Origin: Weissella soli
Lineage (GTDB): Bacteria > Bacillota > Bacilli > Lactobacillales > Lactobacillaceae
DNA: 64,000 nucleotides
Reading direction: 5' to 3'
Assembly: GCF_001761545.1 (NCBI RefSeq)
Contig: NZ_CP017326.1
Span: 1,054,001 to 1,118,000, forward strand
Below, piece by piece: positions 43,559 to 53,042 of the stretch. Positions within the stretch are counted from its first letter, which is position 1; each line of letters begins with the position of its first letter. The notes under the pieces are model-generated. The model saw nothing but the letters and a program-made list of their open reading frames with translations. It did not search any database and was not told the origin of the DNA. The position numbers and the translations under genes were made by a program.

Positions 43559-44548
43559 TTAGCGTAAGATTTCATTTTCTGTATGACCACCATTCGCCAA
43601 CGTGACTGCGTCTGTCAAAGAAATTGCGACCATGTTTTTGATCGCCAAGTCCGTGTAAAAGGCAATATGTGGTGACATCAAGACATTACCACGTGCGATC
43701 AAACGTTGAATTTCAGCCGGCACTTCACTTGGTGCTTGTTTTTGCTCCATGAACTGGGTCTCATTCTCTGTCACATCAATGGCTAATCCAGCGATCTCAC
43801 CAGATGCTAACGCTGCTTCAACAACTGCAATATCAAGCACACCACCACGAGACATATTCAAGACAAAGGCCCCGGTTTTTAATTTCTCAAAGAAAGCCGC
43901 ATCCCCCAGGTGATGTGTTGATTCATTTAAGGGTGTGTGGAAGGAAACAACATCAGCTTGGGGTAGTGCCTCATCCAAACTGACATAGTCGACAAATGGT
44001 TCATTTTGGGCGTGATACACTGGATCCACCGCCAACACCCTCGCGCCTAACGCGTGTAACATCTGGGCAAAAGCCGTGCCAATGCGGCCAACACCAATCA
44101 CGGCCACGGTCAATTCATGAATTTCACGCGTTTGACCAACCGTTTCCCACGTCCAGTCGCCTTGTTGAATAGCGCGTTCCACAATCTTAGTGCGCCGTAA
44201 TAGGGCAAATAATTGGGTCAATGTAAACTCAGCAATTGCCCGTGGTGAATATCCCGGTACATTCGACAGCCGGATGCCGTGCTGTCGCGCTAAATCTATA
44301 TCAAGGACATCATAACCAACCTGACGAATTGCAATTTGTTTGATACCATAACTGGCTAAAGTTTCATAAACATCAGGCGTCACCACCTTCGTTTGCTGCG
44401 TCACGACAGCATCAAACCCCTCAGCCAAGACAGCCGAACTTGTATTCAAAAAATCTGTCACCGGGTGCACTTCGTTACCAGTTTTGGCTGCCCACTCGCG
44501 GATATAAGGTAGTTCTTCTTCAACCAATGCATAAAAAATAATCTTCAT
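43559..44548 (-). CDS. ldhD: D-lactate dehydrogenase (D-2-hydroxyacid dehydrogenase)
   Basis: A 329-residue NAD-dependent enzyme reducing pyruvate to D-lactate. GVGRIGTAFAQMLHALG (about 152-168) binds NAD; the catalytic Arg is in LNMSRGG (about 234), the Glu in DVTENET (about 263) and the His in MSPHIAFYTD (about 294). DVTENET differs slightly from the usual DVYEXE, so a related 2-hydroxyacid activity is possible. ATG 44548 follows GGAG. Confidence 0.88.
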   Translation of the reverse strand: MKIIFYALVEEELPYIREWAAKTGNEVHPVTDFLNTSSAVLAEGFDAVVTQQTKVVTPDVYETLASYGIKQIAIRQVGYDVLDIDLARQHGIRLSNVPGYSPRAIAEFTLTQLFALLRRTKIVERAIQQGDWTWETVGQTREIHELTVAVIGVGRIGTAFAQMLHALGARVLAVDPVYHAQNEPFVDYVSLDEALPQADVVSFHTPLNESTHHLGDAAFFEKLKTGAFVLNMSRGGVLDIAVVEAALASGEIAGLAIDVTENETQFMEQKQAPSEVPAEIQRLIARGNVLMSPHIAFYTDLAIKNMVAISLTDAVTLANGGHTENEILR

Positions 44549-44745
44549 CTCTTTGCTCCACCTTCAAAAAATATGCTTCTAACTATACCACAACTTTTAT
44601 CATTTTTGTTTAATTTTTCTCTAATAAAATCATGAATTAAAAAAATATTTTAGCGCAGTTTAGTTGACCTCACCATCAAAATTGGGCTGTTAATCGCTGA
44701 CCTTGTTGTTGCCCACGTGTGCCGGCCTATTTGACAAAATAAAAA

Positions 44746-44787
44746 ACGCTATTTAAGAGCTGCTTGAAAACAGCTCTTAAATAGCGT
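44746..44787 (-). terminator. Terminator of glmS
   Basis: A perfect 17-bp stem (44746-44762 with 44771-44787), 8-base loop, then a T run on the minus strand. Confidence 0.92.
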
Positions 44788-44803
44788 GATTTGATGCTTT
44801 ATT

Positions 44804-46618
44804 TTATTGTACTGTCACTGACTTGGCCAAGTTACGTGGTCGATCTACATTCAAACCACGTTGCAATGAAGCGTAGTAGGCCAATAGTTGTGTTGGCACA
44901 ACTGTCAACAATGGTGACAATAATTCGTTAACATCTGGCAAGATGTAATCATCATCAGCCTTAGCCAATGACTTAGTCACAATGGTATAGGTCTTTGAAC
45001 CACGGGCCGTTGTTTCTGACACATTACCACGAACCAAACCAGCCGTCTTTGATTGGGAAATAATCGCAAATACTGGCGTACCTTCTTCAATCAAAGCCAA
45101 TGTACCGTGCTTTAATTCACCAGCAGCAAATCCTTCAGCCTGTACATATGAAATTTCTTTCAACTTCAAAGCGGCCTCCAAAGAAACTGATGAGTCGACC
45201 CCACGCCCAATGTAGAACGCGTTCTTAGCATCACCTAAGAAGTCAGCGGCTGCCTTTTCCAAGGTTGCCTTATCATCAACGATGGCCTGGATATCCACGG
45301 CAATTTCTGACAGATCTTTATGCAAGTTAAAGTCAACCCGGTCACCAGCAACGGCATAAGCGATAATCGCTTCCAAAGCCACTTGTGCGACATAGGCCTT
45401 TGTTGAAGCCACAGCAATTTCTGGACCGGCCAACAATGGCAAAGCATACGTTGCTTCACGCCATAACGTTGACTTTTCAACATTAGTTAATGTCAATGAG
45501 TGATAACCTTGCTCGTTAATGTTTTGCAAAACTTCACGTGAGTCAGCCGTTTCACCGGATTGCGTCAAAAAGATAAAGAATGGCTTGGCTGACAACAAAG
45601 GTTGCTCGTAAGCAAATTCTGATGAAATGTGCACTTCAGTTGGAATACCAGCCCATTGCTCAAACATCCGCGCACCCGCCAAACCAGCATGATATGATGT
45701 ACCAGCTGCGATGATATACAAACGATCAGCAGCCTTGATTTCATCTAAGATGGCCCCACCGATGTGCACCCCATTTTCATCGAGGTACCGATCCAACAAA
45801 TGCCGGATCACAATCGCCTGCTCATCGATTTCCTTCAACATGTAGAATGGGTAGGTTCCCTTGTCTGCTTCAGAAGCATCGATATCTACATGGAAAGGTT
45901 CACGAGTGAATTGCACAGCATTCTTGTCAAAGAAGTCAATCTTATCTTTACCAACGACAGCGATGTCACCATCATGCAATTCGATAAAATCGTGGGTCAC
46001 TTCCAAGATACCAACGGCATCAGAAGTCACGACATTGCCTTGTTCTGACAAACCAACCAACATTGGTGACTTATTCTTGGCCACATAAATCAAGTCAGGG
46101 GCTTGACGGTCCATCAACAAGAAACCGTAAGCAGAATTTTGATCCAACTTAGAGATCATCATCCGCAAAGCATCAAAAGTTGAAAGGTGGTTTTCAGAAA
46201 CAAACTTACTGATCAATTGCACAGCCACTTCGCTGTCAGTCTCAGACTTCAGCTCAACCCCTTGCAAGTATTCTTCCGTTAATTCTTTATAGTTTTCGAT
46301 CACACCATTGTGTACCAAGTAGAAACGGCCGTCAGCTGACAAATGTGGGTGAGCATTTTCAACGCTAACCCCACCATGAGTGGCCCAACGCGTGTGCGCA
46401 ATCCCGGCAGTTCCGGCAAAGTCTTGCCCATCTTGCGCCAAAGCAGCCCGCAAATTGTCGACACCACCAGTAACTTTTTCTAGATAATCTTGGTCACCGT
46501 TGTTCAAATAAACGCCGGCTGAGTCGTAGCCACGATACTCAAGCTTTTGTAATCCATCCAACAATTGTGGCAAAACTTGGTTCACCCCTGTAAATCCGAC
46601 AATTCCGCAATAAAACAT
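44804..46618 (-). CDS. glmS: Glucosamine-6-phosphate synthase (isomerizing)
   Basis: A 604-residue two-domain enzyme making glucosamine 6-phosphate from fructose 6-phosphate and glutamine. The glutaminase domain is residues 1-240 (YRGYDSAG, TRWATHG, HNGVIENY); two SIS domains follow. The predicted N terminus is Met-Phe-Tyr-Cys-Gly-Ile-Val-Gly. In known GlmS the nucleophile Cys follows the initiator Met directly. No in-frame start codon immediately precedes the Cys codon; ATG 46618 has the ribosome site AGAGG. The promoter is flanked by NagR/DasR-like sites. Confidence 0.93.
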   Translation of the reverse strand: MFYCGIVGFTGVNQVLPQLLDGLQKLEYRGYDSAGVYLNNGDQDYLEKVTGGVDNLRAALAQDGQDFAGTAGIAHTRWATHGGVSVENAHPHLSADGRFYLVHNGVIENYKELTEEYLQGVELKSETDSEVAVQLISKFVSENHLSTFDALRMMISKLDQNSAYGFLLMDRQAPDLIYVAKNKSPMLVGLSEQGNVVTSDAVGILEVTHDFIELHDGDIAVVGKDKIDFFDKNAVQFTREPFHVDIDASEADKGTYPFYMLKEIDEQAIVIRHLLDRYLDENGVHIGGAILDEIKAADRLYIIAAGTSYHAGLAGARMFEQWAGIPTEVHISSEFAYEQPLLSAKPFFIFLTQSGETADSREVLQNINEQGYHSLTLTNVEKSTLWREATYALPLLAGPEIAVASTKAYVAQVALEAIIAYAVAGDRVDFNLHKDLSEIAVDIQAIVDDKATLEKAAADFLGDAKNAFYIGRGVDSSVSLEAALKLKEISYVQAEGFAAGELKHGTLALIEEGTPVFAIISQSKTAGLVRGNVSETTARGSKTYTIVTKSLAKADDDYILPDVNELLSPLLTVVPTQLLAYYASLQRGLNVDRPRNLAKSVTVQ

Positions 46619-46646
46619 TTGATAACCTCTTCTAGCACCACACCAA

Positions 46647-46719
46647 ATTGGTATAGCTATAACTTATTTATTTTAATTGATAACAAATACTATTATAGTG
46701 TACTAAAAAAGCGCGTCAA
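46647..46719 (-). promoter_or_regulatory. glmS promoter and dre-like operator
   Basis: On the minus strand TTGACG (46714-46719), 16 bases, TATAAT (46692-46697). The -35 lies inside the amt terminator stem. ATTGGTATAGCTAT at 46647-46660 resembles a half dre site of the GntR regulators NagR/DasR and lies downstream of the start point. Confidence 0.65.
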
Positions 46720-46733
46720 CATAAATGACACGC
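46711..46733 (-). terminator. Terminator of amt
   Basis: GCGCGTCA (46711-46718) pairs with TGACACGC (46726-46733), one mismatch, with A/T runs on both sides. Confidence 0.78.
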
Positions 46734-46745
46734 TTTTTATTTAAA

Positions 46746-46770
46746 ATTGGTATGAATTGGTATAGATTAA
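46746..46770. promoter_or_regulatory. Second dre-like site pair, overlapping the amt stop
   Basis: ATTGGTATG (46746-46754) and ATTGGTATAGATTAA (46756-46770), the latter close to the dre-type element of NagR. It overlaps the amt stop codon and lies upstream of the glmS -35. Confidence 0.5.
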
Positions 46771-48023
46771 CGGAAACGTTCAGCAAATTGCTTTTGCCAG
46801 ATGGCTTCAATCGCCTCGTTATGGAAAGCCTCCACCGTCTCACCGTGTTGGTAACTATCCAAGCCCTTTTCTTCAACCTCATCTTCGACCCGTAATGGGA
46901 TGAAAATATTGACCAATTTCGCAATGACATAGGTGACAACAACCACGAAAACCAATGTGATCAAGATACCTAAGGTTTGGTTCCAGACTAATGACCAGTT
47001 GCCTTCTAAGCCACCCTTAACACCAGCATTAGCTTTTGTAGCGAAGACACCGGTTAAGATACCACCAACGATGCCACCAATCCCGTGAATACCAAAGGCA
47101 TCCAAGGTATCATCATAACCGAAGAATGACTTAACCCAGGTCGTACCGAAGTAGACCAAAACTGAAACCACAACCCCCATGATTGCTGCAGCCCCCGGAT
47201 TAACATACCCGGCAGCTGGTGTGATGGCGACCAACCCAGCCACACCACCAGACATCAGACCTGAAACTTTGACCTTCTTTTCAATTAATTGATCCACTAA
47301 CATCCAAGTAATCATTGCCGCGCCGGCCGCAATGTTAGTGTTGACAAAAGCCAAGACGGCTTGTCCATTTGCCTGTAAGGCTGAGCCGGCGTTAAACCCA
47401 AACCAACCAAACCAGAGTAACCCACCACCCAGTACGATCGCGGTTGGGCGATGTGCTTGTAGTTCCTCCATGTGTGTCCGCTTGCCTAACATCAGCGCCA
47501 ATACCAAGGCGGAAACTCCAGATGAGATGTGCACGACATCCCCACCCGCAAAGTCCAAGGCACCCAATTGGGCAATCAAACCACCCCCCCAGACCATATG
47601 TGCTAATGGTACGTAAACGAATAATAGCCATAAAATCAAGAACACGAAGAAAGCCTTAAAATTCATCCGACTCACGACGCCCCCCGCAATGATCGCCATA
47701 GTGATCATTGGGAACATCCCTTGGAACAAAGCAAACGCACCATCAGGAATTTTTAAGCCCATCGTGCTTTTGAACATCGGCACGTTATTGAAAAATGCAT
47801 GCTGCAAATTGCCAATAATCAGGCCATCACCACTAAATGCCAATGAGTATCCCACTACAAACCAGACTACAGCACCAACTGCGATGGCGATTAATACCAT
47901 TGCAAATGTGTTAATCATACTCTTAGGATTTGTAAAACCACCATAAAACAAGGCCAATCCAGGAACCATCAACCAAACTAATGCGGCGGAAATCATCACC
48001 CATCCAATACTTGCAGCGTCCAT
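46767..48023 (-). CDS. amt: Ammonium transporter
   Basis: A 418-residue Amt/MEP channel with about 11 membrane segments. VPGLALFYGGFTNPKS (near the N terminus) and HISSGVSALVLALMLG, and the later DAFGIHGIGG segment (pore His region) are family signatures. The start is ATG 48023 after TTGGAGG. No glnK (PII) gene is adjacent, which is unusual for bacterial amt. It lies upstream of glmS, the main route from ammonia-derived glutamine to amino sugars. Confidence 0.93.
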   Translation of the reverse strand: MDAASIGWVMISAALVWLMVPGLALFYGGFTNPKSMINTFAMVLIAIAVGAVVWFVVGYSLAFSGDGLIIGNLQHAFFNNVPMFKSTMGLKIPDGAFALFQGMFPMITMAIIAGGVVSRMNFKAFFVFLILWLLFVYVPLAHMVWGGGLIAQLGALDFAGGDVVHISSGVSALVLALMLGKRTHMEELQAHRPTAIVLGGGLLWFGWFGFNAGSALQANGQAVLAFVNTNIAAGAAMITWMLVDQLIEKKVKVSGLMSGGVAGLVAITPAAGYVNPGAAAIMGVVVSVLVYFGTTWVKSFFGYDDTLDAFGIHGIGGIVGGILTGVFATKANAGVKGGLEGNWSLVWNQTLGILITLVFVVVVTYVIAKLVNIFIPLRVEDEVEEKGLDSYQHGETVEAFHNEAIEAIWQKQFAERFR

Positions 48024-48207
48024 ACCAATTCCTCCAAAAAACTTGTATTTCAATATGTTTACTAGTTTATCCCAATAAACCAATGAAACAGCGAGTTATG
48101 TTATGAAACCTCACATACATTAGCGTTTTTTATTGATAGTTCGTAATTTAATTACAAAATAAGGTATTGATGTTTTAATTGTTCGTCATTTGACCACATC
48201 ACAACAA

Positions 48208-48237
48208 AAAATCATTCGGCGATTGTCGAATGATGCT
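48208..48237 (-). terminator. Terminator of the amidase gene
   Basis: ATCATTCG (48211-48218) pairs with CGAATGAT (48227-48234), followed on the minus strand by six T. Confidence 0.82.
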
Positions 48238-49134
48238 TTATTGATTACTTTTTGCCGCTTGCGTGAGATAGTTCTGAAGCCCCATCGGCACCTTCTTGGC
48301 AATATACTTCTGATACTTAGCTGATCTGATATAGCTAAAATCTTTAGCACTATTGATGTACCCATTTTCAAGTAAGACCGCAGGGACGGTATTATGATGG
48401 ATCACCCAAAAATCACCGACCTCGACACCTTTATTCGTGATGGGCATCGCCGGTTTCATGACGTTATTAATGTTTTGCGCCAAGCTTTTCGAACCATTGC
48501 CAGCATTGTAATAGTAGGCGGTATAGCCACTAGCTTCGTTATTTTCGGGTGCAGAATCAAAATGGAATGAGATAAACAAATCCGCTTGCTTTTGTTCAGC
48601 TATTTTAGGAATTTTCGATAAATAGACAATGTGATCTGTCGACCGGGTCATGATCACGTGTGTCCCGTAGTCCTTCTCTAAAACTGTCTTGACCCGCTGA
48701 GCTAATTGCAAGGTATAGTTTTTTTCAAAGTGTTTCTGATCAATCGAGAGCGCCCCTGAGTCAGAACCACCGTGCCCTGGGTCCAGGACAACCGTTGCCT
48801 CTGATAAGCTTCCCATATACTTGACTGGCGTCTTACGGTTCAACAACCAACTTGGTGCCCAACCGGTTGTTTCATCCTCCCGCCGGACCTGTACCCAGCC
48901 ATGTGACCGCTTTAAAATATTCAGGTGTTCGCCTCGTTTTAATACCCCAACTTCAGCGTATTTGATACCAGCACCCGTTCGAATCGTGATATTTGGAATT
49001 TGGACGGTACTTTGTTGTTTAACCAATAAGACAATCGTAAAACTGATTGCAACACTTAGCATGCCAACAGTGATGGCTAGCGGCACCCAAAAATGCATGA
49101 CCCACTGCCACATAATTTGTATTAAGCGTTTCAT
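48238..49134 (-). CDS. N-acetylmuramoyl-L-alanine amidase with SH3-like domain
   Basis: A 298-residue membrane-anchored peptidoglycan hydrolase. An N-terminal anchor (about 12-38) is followed by a bacterial SH3-like domain (about 48-100, GAGIKYAEVGVLKRGEHLNI) and an amidase_3 domain. Zinc motifs are VLDPGHGGSDSGA and the His in ISFHFDSA; the catalytic Glu is in VLLENGYINS. It cleaves the amide between MurNAc and the stem peptide. Start taken at ATG 49134. Confidence 0.9.
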   Translation of the reverse strand: MKRLIQIMWQWVMHFWVPLAITVGMLSVAISFTIVLLVKQQSTVQIPNITIRTGAGIKYAEVGVLKRGEHLNILKRSHGWVQVRREDETTGWAPSWLLNRKTPVKYMGSLSEATVVLDPGHGGSDSGALSIDQKHFEKNYTLQLAQRVKTVLEKDYGTHVIMTRSTDHIVYLSKIPKIAEQKQADLFISFHFDSAPENNEASGYTAYYYNAGNGSKSLAQNINNVMKPAMPITNKGVEVGDFWVIHHNTVPAVLLENGYINSAKDFSYIRSAKYQKYIAKKVPMGLQNYLTQAAKSNQ

Positions 49135-49160
49135 CACGACCCCCACATCATCAATAACTA

Positions 49161-49188
49161 AAAGACAGTGACAATGTCACTGTCTTTT
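49161..49188 (-). terminator. Terminator of the deoxyribosyltransferase gene
   Basis: AAAGACAGTGAC/GTCACTGTCTTT perfect stem with a short loop and a T run. Confidence 0.9.
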
Positions 49189-49198
49189 TAAATACAAT

Positions 49199-49642
49199 TT
49201 AGAAAATCTTGCCTTCCCATTCGTTAACAGGCATGGCATCAAAATCATAATTTGCGATCTCAGCAGCTTTTGTCACAAACGCATGACCAGGGACTGACAT
49301 CATGATATTCAAGTGACCTGGCTTTTCCTTCAGGATAATGACTGGCTTCTTTTGGGCACCCGCATAGCCGATTTCCCAAGCAGTCCCAGGATCGACGTCA
49401 TCATCACCATAGAAATCTGCCATCGCTACGATCACATCAGCATCATGTAATTGGGAACGGTCACTTTCAAAAACCACGTCACCCCATTCTTTTGAACCGA
49501 ATTCGTATGCATCATATTGATGACGGAAGGGGCTAAAAAAACCGGCAACCGTTGGATTTGCTTCCAAGGCCGCTTCTAAACGTTCCAGACGATCAATTTG
49601 TTCGTCATCAAAGAATGGCCCTGCCAAGTAAATGTGCTTCAT
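49199..49642 (-). CDS. Nucleoside 2-deoxyribosyltransferase
   Basis: A 147-residue enzyme of the lactic-acid-bacterial Ndt family that swaps bases between deoxynucleosides. IYLAGPFFDDEQ is the N-terminal substrate loop, and DVDPGTAWEIGYA holds the catalytic Glu90. FFSPFRHQ adds to the base pocket. Used in nucleoside salvage. A single gene with its own terminator; the ribosome site is weak (GGAAA). Confidence 0.92.
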   Translation of the reverse strand: MKHIYLAGPFFDDEQIDRLERLEAALEANPTVAGFFSPFRHQYDAYEFGSKEWGDVVFESDRSQLHDADVIVAMADFYGDDDVDPGTAWEIGYAGAQKKPVIILKEKPGHLNIMMSVPGHAFVTKAAEIANYDFDAMPVNEWEGKIF

Positions 49643-49708
49643 GGTAAGTAATTTCCTATCTTATTTATGATAAGTCTAATTTTACAGGATTTTCAATGAT
49701 AAATCAAA

Positions 49709-49734
49709 AAGCCTTGTAAAAAATAACAAGGCTC
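49709..49734 (-). terminator. Terminator of the phosphate transporter gene
   Basis: AGCCTTGT (49710-49717) pairs with ACAAGGCT (49726-49733); T-rich exit on minus. Confidence 0.8.
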
Positions 49735-49751
49735 ACTTTATTTAAATTTAA

Positions 49752-50786
49752 TTAGAATAACAAACGGAAAATTTCTTCGAACATGAAGCCTACCAACCCG
49801 GCGCTAGGAACGGTAATAATCCAAGCCATCACGATATTCTTCAATGTTCCCCATTTTACTGACTTAATGTCATCAGATGCGCCAGTACCAGCTATGGCAG
49901 ACGTCACGGTATGTGTCGTCGAAATGGGCGCTTTGATGAAATAAGCTGTAATGAACAGGACACTCGATGAAACCAACTCGGCCACGAACCCCTTTTGAGG
50001 ACTCAAAATCGTAATCTTGCTACCAAGTGTGTGAATGATTCGTTGACCACCAAAAATGGTCCCTAGGGAGATAGCAATCGCACACATCACGATGATTTCT
50101 ACTGGAATTGCTTCCGTTTTACTAGTGACGCCAAAGAAACCAACTGGGGCTGAAGCCATAAAAATCAATCCCATTGACTTCTGCGCGTCTTGCAATCCAT
50201 GCCCCAAAGCTAAGGCTGATGAAGTAAAGATTTGCAAAATCTTGAAACCTTTATCTTGCGCTTGCTTTTCAATTTTAGCAGCCTGCAAGAGCTTGTTTAG
50301 GATAACCATGATAATCAAAGCCAACGAAAAACCGACAATCGGTGACAAAATCATCGGATCGATTACCTTTTCAATCACCTTGTGGACATTGATTTGCACC
50401 CCTGAACCTGATAGTTGTGAGGCTAAACCAGCACCAACTAGGCCACCGACAATGGCATGCGTTGATGATGAAGGTAGTCCAAACCACCAAGTCAGGAGGT
50501 TCCAGCTAATTGCACCCAGCAAGGCAGCAATCACAATAAACAATTGGTGCATTGGTTGGATTGCTGACATATCGACGATATCCTTGGCAATAACAGACGC
50601 GACGGCCGTTCCCAGCACCGCTCCGACCAGATTACACACTGCAGCGATGGTAATTGCCGTCCGCGCCTTCAATGCACCCGTAGTGATTGAGGTTGCGATT
50701 GCGTTTGATGCATCGTGGAAGCCATTCACACCATCGAAAATCAACGCAAAAATAATTACCATCACGGCTAAAATATAGATTTCCAT
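49752..50786 (-). CDS. pit: Low-affinity inorganic phosphate transporter (PiT family)
   Basis: A 344-residue PiT carrier with about ten membrane segments. The duplicated signature GFHDASNAIATSITTGAL and the later THTVTSAIAGTGASDDIKSVKWG are diagnostic. It imports phosphate with H+ or Na+. ATG 50786 follows TAGGAGTAGATA. A single gene; no phoU-like partner is adjacent. Confidence 0.93.
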   Translation of the reverse strand: MEIYILAVMVIIFALIFDGVNGFHDASNAIATSITTGALKARTAITIAAVCNLVGAVLGTAVASVIAKDIVDMSAIQPMHQLFIVIAALLGAISWNLLTWWFGLPSSSTHAIVGGLVGAGLASQLSGSGVQINVHKVIEKVIDPMILSPIVGFSLALIIMVILNKLLQAAKIEKQAQDKGFKILQIFTSSALALGHGLQDAQKSMGLIFMASAPVGFFGVTSKTEAIPVEIIVMCAIAISLGTIFGGQRIIHTLGSKITILSPQKGFVAELVSSSVLFITAYFIKAPISTTHTVTSAIAGTGASDDIKSVKWGTLKNIVMAWIITVPSAGLVGFMFEEIFRLLF

Positions 50787-50984
50787 TATCTACTCCTAAA
50801 AGTAAATTCGAGACCATTTTTGATCCAGAAATATTTTATGTATCATGACCAATTTCATGACAATAATTGCATATGTTGTATACCGGTTCTTTACACAACC
50901 ATAATATTGTATCAAGAAAACAAGAAATAAAAAACCGTTTTACAAGTTTCTGTTGCCCGAAAACGCCGATATTATAAATATCAT

Positions 50985-51022
50985 AAAAAAACACACCACA
51001 ATTAGGATTGTGATGTGTTTTA
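50985..51022 (-). terminator. Terminator of pox
   Basis: On minus AACACATCACAAT, loop, ATTGTGGTGTGTT and seven T, 23 bases after the stop. Confidence 0.9.
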
Positions 51023-51043
51023 TTCATGAACTATGATGACAGC

Positions 51044-52843
51044 TTAGAAGCTGTACTTGTTACCTTCAACATGAATGTAACGAGATTCCAAACCTTCTTC
51101 TTCAAGGAATTCGCGCAAAGGCTTCAACTCTTGTGCTTCGTACTTTTCCTTGTAGGCTGCAACTGTCTCTTCATCGTACAAGTTAGTATCAACCTTCAAA
51201 GTTTCAACTGGGATTGGACGATCCTTAGTGATCTTCGCATCGATCAACACTGTACGACCTTGCTTGTAGAATTCAACGGCCTTGGCAAAGACATCATCCA
51301 ATTCTGAGATCTCGTGTACCGTCAAACCAACAGCCCCTTGGGCTTCAGCAATCTTAGCGTAGTCTACGTCACCAAAGTCAACACCGAAGTTGTAAGTATT
51401 TGTATCCTCATACTTATTCTTGATGAAACCATATTCAGTATTCGTGAAGACAACGTTGATAACTGGTAGGTTGTAACGCACGTTAGTCACAACGTCTTGC
51501 ATGGTCATGGCAAATGCACCATCACCGATGATGTTCCAAACTTGACGATCTGGGAACGTGTTCTTGGCACCAATTCCACCAGGAATAGCAATTCCCATCG
51601 TGGCGAACAATGGTGACGTACGCCACTTGTTCTTTGGTGTCATGTGCAAATGACGAATTGACAATTGGGTAACGTCACCGACATCAGTTGAGAAGATTGC
51701 ATCTTCGTCAGCATACTTGTTGATTGCGTTGTACACTTGGTAAGCTTGCAAAGGACCTTCTGTCTTTTGCTCCAACTTATCCATGTAGGCACGCCAGTTC
51801 GCAACGTTCTTCACGTTGGCGTTCCACCATGCTGATTCTTCAACAGCATCAACACCGGCCAAGATAGCTTCAACAGCTGTACCAGCATCGCCAAGGATGG
51901 CTACATCAGCATCATGACGCTTACCAAGCATTGCTGGGTTAGTGTCAATTTGAATCAACTTTTCGATGTTACGGAATGTCTTTTCAACTTCAACGAATGG
52001 GAAGTTTGAACCAACAAACAAAACCGTATCAGCTTCAAGAACCGCTTCATTGGCTGGCTTCCAACCAACACGGAAAGTTGAACCAGTAAAGGCTTCAAAG
52101 TCCCACTCGAACGTCTCGAAGTTCTTACCAGTCGTGATGATTGGTGCCTTCACCTTGCGAGCCAACTCTTGAACAAGTGGTCCATGACCCATTGTTCCGA
52201 TTCCAGCGTAGATGACTGGACGCTTTGCATTGTTCAAAATTTCAACTGCGGCTGCAATTTCGTCTTCTTCCAGTGCAGGGGCCTTATACTCGTGGAAGCT
52301 ATGACCTGATGAATAGAAATCATCTTCGTCAATTTGCGCAAAACCAAAGTCGGCTGGCACTTCAAGAACGGCCACACCACGCTTAGCGATAGCCGTACGA
52401 ATAGCATCGTCAACCAAGTGTGGTAATGACTCAGCCGTTGCAACACGACGGTTGTATACGGCAATGCTTTCATACATTGGGTTTTGGTTCAATTCTTGGA
52501 ATGAGTCCATGTTCAATTCACGTACTGACTTTGATCCCAAAATGGCCAAAACTGGTGTGTTGTCCATTGCAGCATCGTAAAGTCCGTTGATCAAGTGCGT
52601 TGCACCTGGACCCCCAGAACCAACAGTAACGGCGATGTTACCACCGAACTTACGTTGCATGACGGCTGCCATGGCACCCACTTCTTCGTGCTTAACTTGC
52701 ACGAACTTAATATTATTTTCAGGGTTACCCATTGAGTCCATAAATCCACTCAATGTTCCAGATGGAATACCATAAACGGTATCAACACCCCAACCTTCCA
52801 TAACTTTTAACGCAGCTAATCCAACATTAATTTTGCGTCCCAC
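51044..52843 (-). CDS. pox: Pyruvate oxidase
   Basis: A 599-residue ThDP- and FAD-dependent enzyme converting pyruvate, phosphate and O2 to acetyl phosphate, CO2 and H2O2. ThDP motif [19 protein letters not shown] (about 438-456); [13 protein letters not shown] (N-terminal domain with the catalytic Glu). The start is GTG 52843, nine bases after AGAGGGG. Two cre-like sites lie upstream, so glucose repression is expected. Confidence 0.93.
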   Translation of the reverse strand: MGRKINVGLAALKVMEGWGVDTVYGIPSGTLSGFMDSMGNPENNIKFVQVKHEEVGAMAAVMQRKFGGNIAVTVGSGGPGATHLINGLYDAAMDNTPVLAILGSKSVRELNMDSFQELNQNPMYESIAVYNRRVATAESLPHLVDDAIRTAIAKRGVAVLEVPADFGFAQIDEDDFYSSGHSFHEYKAPALEEDEIAAAVEILNNAKRPVIYAGIGTMGHGPLVQELARKVKAPIITTGKNFETFEWDFEAFTGSTFRVGWKPANEAVLEADTVLFVGSNFPFVEVEKTFRNIEKLIQIDTNPAMLGKRHDADVAILGDAGTAVEAILAGVDAVEESAWWNANVKNVANWRAYMDKLEQKTEGPLQAYQVYNAINKYADEDAIFSTDVGDVTQLSIRHLHMTPKNKWRTSPLFATMGIAIPGGIGAKNTFPDRQVWNIIGDGAFAMTMQDVVTNVRYNLPVINVVFTNTEYGFIKNKYEDTNTYNFGVDFGDVDYAKIAEAQGAVGLTVHEISELDDVFAKAVEFYKQGRTVLIDAKITKDRPIPVETLKVDTNLYDEETVAAYKEKYEAQELKPLREFLEEEGLESRYIHVEGNKYSF

Positions 52844-52867
52844 GATTTTGTACCCCTCTCTGATTTA

Positions 52868-52967
52868 TGAAAACGCTTTCCGCTTTCGCTTACATTGTAC
52901 ATTTTATCTAATTTGCACACTAAATACAAGTAAAAATTAGATAAATACGCCATTTTAAGCGCTAACA
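52868..52967 (-). promoter_or_regulatory. pox control region with two cre-like sites
   Basis: TGAAAACGCTTTCC at 52868-52881 (plus, one mismatch) lies between a candidate -10 (TACAAT minus, 52894-52899) and the start. TGTTAGCGCTTAAA (minus, 52954-52967, one mismatch) lies upstream of the promoter. Confidence 0.7.
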
Positions 52968-52997
52968 ATTAGGGCAATGATCATTAGTTCAAAAAAA

Positions 52998-53025
52998 GAC
53001 ACATCCGGGCCGACCGAATGTGTCT
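52998..53025 (-). terminator. Terminator of the mntH-usp operon
   Basis: AGACACAT...ATGTGTCT outer stem with an inner CGG/CCG, then seven T on the minus strand. Confidence 0.88.
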
Positions 53026-53042
53026 GAAAATGCTCATATTAA

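Noticed and set aside
46619-46700. glmS ribozyme or long leader upstream of glmS
   Set aside because: The promoter is only about 70 bases from the start codon and no ribozyme core is seen.
50056-50778. A 240-codon plus-strand frame opposite the phosphate transporter gene
   Set aside because: Antisense to pit with Ile/Ala/Pro-rich sequence lacking any domain; a shadow of the membrane-protein codon pattern.
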